NCBI GenBank assembly: GCA_021157815.1
Contig: JAGGVT010000036.1
Coordinates: 1-9,031, forward strand
DNA length: 9,031 nucleotides
Reading direction: 5' to 3'
Origin: a bacterium
GTDB taxonomy: Bacteria > JAJVIF01 > JAGGVT01
In this document: positions 1 through 4,225 of the stretch, in pieces
Numbering within the stretch: the first letter of the stretch is position 1
How the letters are laid out: every line of letters begins with the position of its first letter
Made by a program: the position numbers and the translations under genes
Notes under the pieces: model-generated
Told to the model about the DNA's origin: nothing
What the model saw: only the letters and a program-made list of their open reading frames with translations
Database searches by the model: none

Positions 1-773
1 CCGCCGCCCCAGCCTCCTCCGCCAGAACCACTGCCGCCGCCGCTGCCGGAACCGCCGGAACTTCCGCCGGAACCGCCATAATACCAGAAACCAAATCCGC
101 TGCTGGATGGAAGCATGTCCATTTTATAAAGGAAATCAAGCGCCGCGTCGGGCAGGATGTAATGCATTTGATATGATCTGATAAAACCAAGCCCAAGTTC
201 TCCCTCCAGCCTCTCACGAGTTGAAATGAAAAGCATTGGTTCGGCTTGTGGAGTCGCGCGGAAAACCTTGTAGTCAAGATTATTGGCGTTCATGAGAAGA
301 TCGAAAGCCTCATCGAAAGGAACTTCCTGAAGGAATAATGTAACTGAACCGCCACCGGAAATTGGAGGGTTCCATCCGCCGCCGGGCTGGAATCCGCCGC
401 CGCTGTATCCGCTTCCACCGGGACCGCCAACCGGACGTTCTCTGCTATGGCCTGTCGGAGTTTGATTCCAATATGCGTCAAGAACGAAATTAATTCCCGC
501 CTGCTCGGCGAGAACCATCATGACATCGATAAATTCAGCGTTGACAAAGTTAAGCGATACTATGGCATCACTGATATGTCTCGCATCAGTTGATGATTCC
601 AGTTTAGGGAAATCCCACGATTCTCCCTCATCAGCAATGGGGATATCGGGATACATAGTTTCATCATCAACCGCGTATGCCTGTCCTGACGATAAAACCA
701 AGGCAAAGCAGATGAAAGTAAATATCGCCGCTAAAAGCAGTCCAAAGTGTATGTTTTGAATAATTCGTTTCAC
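1..773 (-). CDS. Secretin (PilQ/GspD-like) N-terminal fragment, partial at left edge
   Basis: The reading frame starts at GTG (773-771) and stays open to base 1 for 257 codons, so the C-terminus is missing. Residues 1-34 form a signal peptide: KR near the start, a hydrophobic stretch at about 10-29, and AYA before a likely cleavage at 34/35. Residues about 70-172 match an STN/N0 secretin domain: VSLNFVNAEFIDVMMVLAEQ, then VTLFLQEVPFDEAFDLL, the usual '..L.F.nadi.dVl..La...g.N.v' and 'vtl.l.nvp.deAld.il' halves. A Gly/Pro-rich insert (about 105-143) separates the two halves. From about 196 an N1-like segment begins and runs into a second Gly/Ser-rich stretch (226-257). Secretins form the outer-membrane ring of type IV pili, type II secretion or competence systems. 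The pore domain is outside the window, so the subtype is undetermined. GTG was chosen because it alone keeps the signal peptide and has a GGAGGT site upstream; the first in-frame ATG (codon 40) would remove the signal. Confidence 0.75.
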   Translation of the reverse strand, partial: MKRIIQNIHFGLLLAAIFTFICFALVLSSGQAYAVDDETMYPDIPIADEGESWDFPKLESSTDARHISDAIVSLNFVNAEFIDVMMVLAEQAGINFVLDAYWNQTPTGHSRERPVGGPGGSGYSGGGFQPGGGWNPPISGGGSVTLFLQEVPFDEAFDLLMNANNLDYKVFRATPQAEPMLFISTRERLEGELGLGFIRSYQMHYILPDAALDFLYKMDMLPSSSGFGFWYYGGSGGSSGGSGSGGGSGSGGGGWGG

Positions 774-780
774 GGGATTG

Positions 781-786
781 ACCTCC
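781..786 (-). promoter_or_regulatory. Ribosome binding site GGAGGT of the secretin gene
   Basis: The minus strand reads GGAGGTCAATCCCGTG. A near-perfect Shine-Dalgarno sequence therefore sits 7-8 bases before the GTG, which is the main support for a GTG start. Confidence 0.75.
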
Positions 787-1062
787 GTAGTACTATCTAT
801 GAATGATATAATGCATTAAATCAAGTTTTTTCGATACACAGATTAAATATCCACTCAATTTAATTTCGATAATTATCCAGCTGATATGACACTCATCAAA
901 GCTGTTTGGATCATTTACCCGAAGGATTATTTGAGGTTGCAGGCATTAAAATTTTTAATTTTTTTCTTAAAGAAAAATCCAAGGCATCAAATTCACCTGG
1001 TCGATATGATAAGATAGACAGGATAGTTTAAATAATCAAATCAATTTGAAAGCGAGTGAATC
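787..1062. other. Divergent intergenic region between secretin and aldolase genes
   Basis: This 276-bp AT-rich stretch must hold the promoters of both divergent genes. I see no convincing -35/-10 pair on either strand. The best -10-like hexamers are TATGAT at 1005-1010 (plus) and TATATC-like bases near 805-815 (minus), neither with a good -35. A T-rich/A-rich dyad (961-968 with 970-977, one base between) is present but may be chance in such AT-rich DNA. Confidence 0.4.
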
Positions 1063-1728
1063 ATGACAAAAAAAGAAAAAGAAAAACCAACCGACCCTCT
1101 TGAGTTACTACGAGAGGAAATTGTACGAACAGCAAAAATCTCCCACGAGAAAAACTTCGGTGCCGGGATTGGCTCAAACTACTCAATCCGAACAGGCAAA
1201 GAGGAAATGCTTATCACGCGAACCGGAGTAAATAAAGCGTGGCTTACTCTTGAAGATATTATTCAGGTTAAATTCAACGGCGAGGTTATCTCCGGTAATC
1301 ATGAGGTTTCATCTGAATTCCCGATGCATGTCTGGATTTACAGAGCATTGCCGGATACCGGCGCGATAATTCACTCCAATCCGCCATATCTGACAGCATT
1401 CGCAGTCGCGGGACAGGGATTGGAAACCGCGCATTTAACCGAGCCATACCTTCAAATCGGCGACTACATCCCACTTGTTCATTATGCGACTCCATCAACA
1501 GAGGACCTCGCGACAATGTTTAAACCGTATCTTCGCCCACAGCGAAAAATCTACCTGATGCAGAATCATGGCGTGGTTGTCGTTGGTAAAGACATGACAG
1601 ATGCATACAACGCTATGGCGATGGGTGAAAACTATGCCCATGTCATGAGCCTTTTTGGTTTACCCGCACCGAAGATAATCGATAACGCGGATTTGAAACT
1701 GCTGAACGACACATTTAAAAACAGTTAG
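1063..1728 (+). CDS. Class II aldolase/adducin family protein
   Basis: A 221-residue protein of the usual length for L-fuculose-phosphate-aldolase-type enzymes, which cleave or epimerise sugar phosphates using a divalent metal. Family signatures appear in order: GIGSNYSIR (35-43, phosphate-loop position), SSEFPMHVWIYRALPD (83-98, with Glu85 as the acid/ligand), AIIHSNPPY (101-109, metal-ligand region) and MQNHGVVVVGKD (166-177, third ligand His169). The family's HxH metal motif here reads His104-Ser-Asn106, so one of three metal histidines is replaced. The substrate cannot be told. Members of this fold also act as ribulose-phosphate epimerases, decarboxylases or dehydratases. The N-terminus is very Lys/Glu-rich (KKEKEKEKP). 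The start has only a weak upstream purine stretch (about 1052-1059). The gene is convergent with pgeF, and its TAG stop lies in the first unit of the octamer array. Confidence 0.88.
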   Translation: MTKKEKEKPTDPLELLREEIVRTAKISHEKNFGAGIGSNYSIRTGKEEMLITRTGVNKAWLTLEDIIQVKFNGEVISGNHEVSSEFPMHVWIYRALPDTGAIIHSNPPYLTAFAVAGQGLETAHLTEPYLQIGDYIPLVHYATPSTEDLATMFKPYLRPQRKIYLMQNHGVVVVGKDMTDAYNAMAMGENYAHVMSLFGLPAPKIIDNADLKLLNDTFKNS

Positions 1729-1931
1729 TAAGTTAGCAGGTTAGCAGGTTAGTAAGTTAGCAAGTTAGCAAGTTAGCAGGTTAGCAAGTTAGCAGGTTAG
1801 TAGGTTAGCAGGTTAGCAAGTTAGCAGGTTAGCAAGTTAGCAGGTTAACAAGTTAGCAAGTTAGCAGGTTAGCAAGTTAGCAGGTTAGCAAGTTAGCAGG
1901 TTGGTACGTTAATAGGTTAGTAGGTTGGTAG
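1724..1931 (+). repeat. Tandem octamer array GTTAGYAR, 26 units (left arm)
   Basis: The 208 bases divide exactly into 26 units of 8 bp, consensus GTTAGCA followed by A or G. Variation falls almost only at position 6 (C/T) and position 8 (A/G). Units with A and G at position 8 tend to alternate, giving a 16-bp higher-order period. Divergent units occur near the right end (1900-1931) and at 1844. The first unit contains the TAG stop of the aldolase gene. Every unit carries TAG on the plus strand and, where CTAAC is intact, TAA on the minus strand; because 8 is not a multiple of 3, all frames are stopped on both strands. Confidence 0.95.
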
Positions 1932-2012
1932 GTAGCCCGGGAATCCATTTCCCGGGAAAAACAGCGCTACCCCTGTAACCCGGTGTCCCTTCACCGGGGT
2001 TCCCTAGTTACA
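1931..2012. repeat. Two nested hairpins in the spacer between the octamer arrays
   Basis: Hairpin A has an outer stem GGTAGC (1931-1936) with GCTACC (1966-1971). It encloses or overlaps the perfect stem CCCGGGAA (1936-1943) with TTCCCGGG (1949-1956), loop TCCAT. Hairpin B has an outer stem TGTAAC (1974-1979) with GTTACA (2007-2012). It encloses the near-perfect CCCGGTG (1979-1985) and CACCGGGG (1992-1999). Neither is followed by a T tract, so neither is a standard terminator. They look like parts of a dispersed palindromic repeat. Confidence 0.7.
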
Positions 2013-2103
2013 CTTTATTTCAGTATGACTGATTTTTGTTGATTAAACAGATTGCTTTTATAAGCGAAAGGAAGAAATGGATTTCTGAGGACAGACTAAA
2101 GAA

Positions 2104-2129
2104 CCGACCATTCGCTTCGCGAATGTCGG
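2104..2129. repeat. Hairpin with GCGAATGTCGGAATGAC-type repeat end
   Basis: CCGAC plus ATTCGC (2104-2108, 2110-2115) pairs with GCGAAT plus GTCGG (2119-2129) around a TTC loop, with one bulged C at 2109. The sequence continues GGAATGAC, the same ending as the MITE-like element at 8015-8175, which suggests a relic of the same broad class of dispersed repeats. Confidence 0.6.
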
Positions 2130-2155
2130 AATGACAAGTTTTGGATGTAATAAAC

Positions 2156-2283
2156 CTACTAACGAACTAACTTGCTAACCTGCTAACCTGCAAACTTACT
2201 AACCTACTAACCTGCTAACCTGCTAACTTGCTAACCTACTAACTTACTAACCTGCTAACTTGCTAACCTGCTAACTTTCTAAC
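2156..2283 (-). repeat. Tandem octamer array, 16 units, inverted (right arm)
   Basis: The 128 bases divide into 16 units which read GTTAGYAR on the minus strand, opposite to the array at 1724-1931. Changes again fall mainly at positions 6 and 8. Exceptions are units at 2164 (GTTAGTTC), 2188 (GTTTGCAG) and 2276 (GTTAGAAA). The last unit (2276-2283) supplies the TAG stop of pgeF (2281-2279). Both flanking genes therefore run into the array in the same sense orientation, and a transcript crossing the whole spacer could fold the two arrays into one very long hairpin. Confidence 0.93.
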
Positions 2284-3064
2284 TTCTTTCTTCTTTCTTC
2301 TTTGCGATGAATCCCGCCTGACTTCCGAGGACTTTGCCGTCCCGCCTGTATGAGTAGAACAAATCCTCGTGGCAATGGCTGCAGAGCGATTGTGAATGTA
2401 TGTTCTGTGGATTAACTCCCATTGATGTCAACTGATAAAAAACATATCCCCTGAGATCGAAAAAACGCTTTTTATCTTTCTTGAGAAGAAATCCGAGCGC
2501 AGTTGGGTCTTTTTCGATTAATTCGGAAACAACATCATCCCCTACTTCATAACATTGAGCCGCGATGCTTGTCCCCAGAAGCGCGGTTATGTCAGTTGGC
2601 ATCAACGCAAACTCACGGCACATTGTTACCAGAAGTTTGGTTGGCAGATTGAGAATCGTTCCCTTTCGTCCGCAATGCGCATTCGCAATCACGCCGCTTT
2701 CGACATGAACGAGAATAAGGCTCAGGCAGTCAGCAGACATACTGAACAGGCAGATATCGGGTTCGTTTGTGATTAACCCATCGTTTTCAGGAATAACTGT
2801 GATTTGCTCCTTGAGATCGGCGCTTTTGACAATTGTGATGTTATCCGTATGAACCTGCTTTTGGAACACTAATTTGTGATTCGCCAATCCAAGCCTTTGA
2901 GCATAATCAAGAATCACTGACGAATCGATTAATTCAGTTCTCGCGGGGAAAACCGGTGATTGCAGCCCCTCATTCCTTTTAGATGTGAATCCGTGAATAA
3001 ATCCCTTTTCCAAAAGTGATTGAGTGTGAAAAATACTCAAACCGTTTATCTGTGTGAAGTCCAT
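2279..3064 (-). CDS. pgeF: PgeF/YfiH (LACC1-type) family enzyme: purine nucleoside phosphorylase or peptidoglycan editing factor
   Basis: A 261-residue cytoplasmic protein of typical family length (COG1496, formerly 'polyphenol oxidase/laccase domain'). Characterised members are zinc enzymes with purine nucleoside phosphorylase/adenosine deaminase activity, or act in peptidoglycan precursor quality control. The three expected metal ligands are present: His72 in QKQVHTDNI, Cys113 in SADCLSLIL and His130 in AHCGRKGT. Also visible are NDGLIT (94-99), CYEVG (171-175), FFDLRG (201-206) and LFYSYRRDG (235-243). Departures from family consensus are AHAGWRG becoming AHCGRKG and the late TGR becoming LGS. 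The C-terminus KKKEERS is encoded by a 7-bp microsatellite next to the octamer array. There is no Shine-Dalgarno; a TGCTATAAT box lies 8 bases before the ATG, suggesting a leaderless mRNA. The gene is convergent with the aldolase. Confidence 0.9.
   Translation of the reverse strand: MDFTQINGLSIFHTQSLLEKGFIHGFTSKRNEGLQSPVFPARTELIDSSVILDYAQRLGLANHKLVFQKQVHTDNITIVKSADLKEQITVIPENDGLITNEPDICLFSMSADCLSLILVHVESGVIANAHCGRKGTILNLPTKLLVTMCREFALMPTDITALLGTSIAAQCYEVGDDVVSELIEKDPTALGFLLKKDKKRFFDLRGYVFYQLTSMGVNPQNIHSQSLCSHCHEDLFYSYRRDGKVLGSQAGFIAKKKEERS
2283..2303 (-). repeat. Microsatellite (CTTCTTT)x3 at the 3' end of pgeF
   Basis: Three perfect 7-bp units encode the basic/acidic C-terminal tail of PgeF and touch the octamer array. 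Loss or gain of one unit would shift the frame, but only for the last few residues, since the array supplies a stop in every frame. Confidence 0.85.
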
Positions 3065-3072
3065 ACTGGAGA

Positions 3073-3081
3073 ATTATAGCA
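3073..3081 (-). promoter_or_regulatory. Extended -10 promoter TGCTATAAT of pgeF (leaderless)
   Basis: The minus strand reads TGCTATAAT, then TCTCCAGT, then ATG. This is a perfect extended -10 (TG-n-TATAAT), which in sigma70-type promoters can work without a -35; none is evident. Transcription would start near 3066-3064, leaving at most about two leader bases. The lack of any Shine-Dalgarno before the ATG agrees with a leaderless transcript. Confidence 0.6.
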
Positions 3082-3148
3082 GATGGTCCTTCGATTCGCT
3101 TAATCCTTCGACTCGCTTCGCTTCGCGCAGTCCGCTTCGCTAATGCAA

Positions 3149-3182
3149 AAATGGGACAATTCCTGCATTAACTGTCCCATTT
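3149..3182 (-). terminator. Probable intrinsic terminator of the two-component operon
   Basis: Arms AAATGGGACA (3149-3158) and TGTCCCATTT (3173-3182) pair perfectly over 10 bp around a 14-base loop. On the minus strand the stem is followed by a T tract (bases 3151-3147). It lies between the response regulator gene and the pgeF promoter, so it would insulate pgeF from upstream transcription. The distance from the regulator stop (about 360 bp) lowers confidence. The bases TAATGCA (3141-3147) and TGCATTA (3164-3170) offer a competing pairing. Confidence 0.45.
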
Positions 3183-3395
3183 GTATATTACTTTCCCCTT
3201 TTCAGGTTCCTCTCCGTTTATATTATTAATCTGTTTCTCCCCCCCCTTTACAACTTGAATTCTTCTGCAGGTAAACCTGTCAATTTCATTTCAACCATAA
3301 ATATAATCGATTCCAGAATGACATTACTTCATCAGGATAATCCTGAAATCGATATTCGAAAAACCTTAGGATTCTTTGTGAAAATTTTCTTAATC

Positions 3396-3424
3396 ATTTA
3401 ATTTGTACCCGGTACAAATTAAAT
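3396..3424. repeat. Perfect palindrome, copy 1 (GTACCCGGTAC core)
   Basis: Arms ATTTAATTTGTACC (3396-3409) and GGTACAAATTAAAT (3411-3424) are perfectly complementary around a single C. The length and symmetry fit a dimeric repressor operator or one end of a small non-autonomous element. It is related to the copy at 3514-3545. Confidence 0.75.
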
Positions 3425-3513
3425 TGTCCGAATCCGCCACTTTGAAGTAATTCACTCAAACAGGCATTAATCCAAGCAACTGACTACATTTGTCACCACT
3501 TGATAGATGCCTC

Positions 3514-3545
3514 AAATTAAATTTGTACCCGGTACCAATTAATTT
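3514..3545. repeat. Imperfect palindrome, copy 2 (GTACCCGGTAC core)
   Basis: The same core as copy 1 (TTTGTACCCGGTAC then CAATTAATTT), with one mismatch and one indel between its arms. Its right arm touches the stop codon of the response regulator gene (3547-3545). Its centre lies 120 bp from that of copy 1. Confidence 0.7.
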
Positions 3546-4195
3546 CAGGTGTCCAGAGAGGTAAGACCTTCACGAATGGCGAATTTTGTTAACTCGGCAA
3601 CACTTCTAAGGTCAATCTTATCCATGATGTTCTTTCTATGCGATTCGATTGTTTTTACACTGACATTCATTGTGGATGCTATTTCTTTTGTGGAATTACC
3701 CTCGGCAAGCAATTGGAGCACTTCACGTTCCCTGTTACTTAACATTGAAAGCGTGGATTCGTTTTCCCCAGCTTTCTTTGTGATTAAATCATCGACAACC
3801 TGGCTTGTAATAGTGGCGCTCAAATACATTTGCCCATTCAGAACAGTCTTTATCGCTCTGATAATTTCCTCGAAAGCGCAGTCCTTGAGCAGATAACCGG
3901 ACGCTCCCGCCTTCAGCATGGCGTTTACAAATCTGCGGTCGGAATACATTGAGAGAGCGATCACACGAGTATCTGGAATTTCAGAAACAATCTGCCGTGT
4001 CGCGTCAATGCCGTTAAGTTCAGGCATGTTGACATCCATGATAACGACATCAGGACGCAATTCCCTCACAAGTTCCACCGCCCGGCGGCCATCACCTGCC
4101 TCCGCCACAACCTGCAAATCGGAATGCGGGCTGATAAGCGATTTCAGCCCATCACGAATGATCTTGTGATCATCTGCAATAATTAGTGTTTTCAT
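3545..4195 (-). CDS. NarL/FixJ-type response regulator (REC-LuxR HTH)
   Basis: A 216-residue DNA-binding regulator of standard length. Residues 1-120 form a receiver: acidic pair Asp8/Asp9, phospho-acceptor Asp54 in VIMDVNMPELNG, Ser82 in ALSMYS and Lys104 in YLLKD, with GASGYLLKD typical of the NarL subfamily. Residues about 148-210 form the LuxR-type helix-turn-helix: LSNREREVLQLLAEGNSTKE, then VSVKTIESHRKNIMDKI. AGGGA (4205-4209) lies 9 bases before the ATG. The gene follows the hybrid kinase by 30 bp on the same strand, and NarL-type regulators are the usual partners of HisKA_3 kinases, so it should be the output of this system. The target genes are unknown. Confidence 0.95.
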   Translation of the reverse strand: MKTLIIADDHKIIRDGLKSLISPHSDLQVVAEAGDGRRAVELVRELRPDVVIMDVNMPELNGIDATRQIVSEIPDTRVIALSMYSDRRFVNAMLKAGASGYLLKDCAFEEIIRAIKTVLNGQMYLSATITSQVVDDLITKKAGENESTLSMLSNREREVLQLLAEGNSTKEIASTMNVSVKTIESHRKNIMDKIDLRSVAELTKFAIREGLTSLDT

Positions 4196-4225
4196 AGTAT
4201 CGTTTCCCTGGGCAAAAATTATTAT

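Larger units (their letters stand above)
3065..3544. other. Non-coding region between the two-component operon and pgeF
   Basis: No coding potential is visible. It contains the pgeF promoter (3073-3081), a low-complexity block of repeated CGCTTCG words (about 3091-3140), a probable terminator (3149-3182), a run of eight C (3239-3246), a 7-bp dyad TCAGGAT/ATCCTGA (3332-3346) and the two related palindromes listed separately. Confidence 0.6.

Noticed and set aside
520-759. 79-codon plus-strand open frame
   Set aside because: Antisense to the secretin N-terminus, which has a signal peptide, a ribosome site and domain matches.
1936-1999. CCCGGGAA and CCCGGTG hairpins as intrinsic terminators
   Set aside because: No T tract follows on either strand.
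1724-2283. Octamer arrays as telomere-like repeats or a CRISPR array
   Set aside because: TTAGC words recall telomere repeats, but the arrays are internal, inverted and 8 bp in period between bacterial genes. There are no unique spacers, so CRISPR is excluded.
2555-2776. 73-codon plus-strand open frame
   Set aside because: Antisense to pgeF across its conserved active-site motifs; a shadow of the real gene.
3239-3246. Run of eight C as a phase-variation tract
   Set aside because: It lies in non-coding DNA far from a recognised promoter, so no switching role can be supported.
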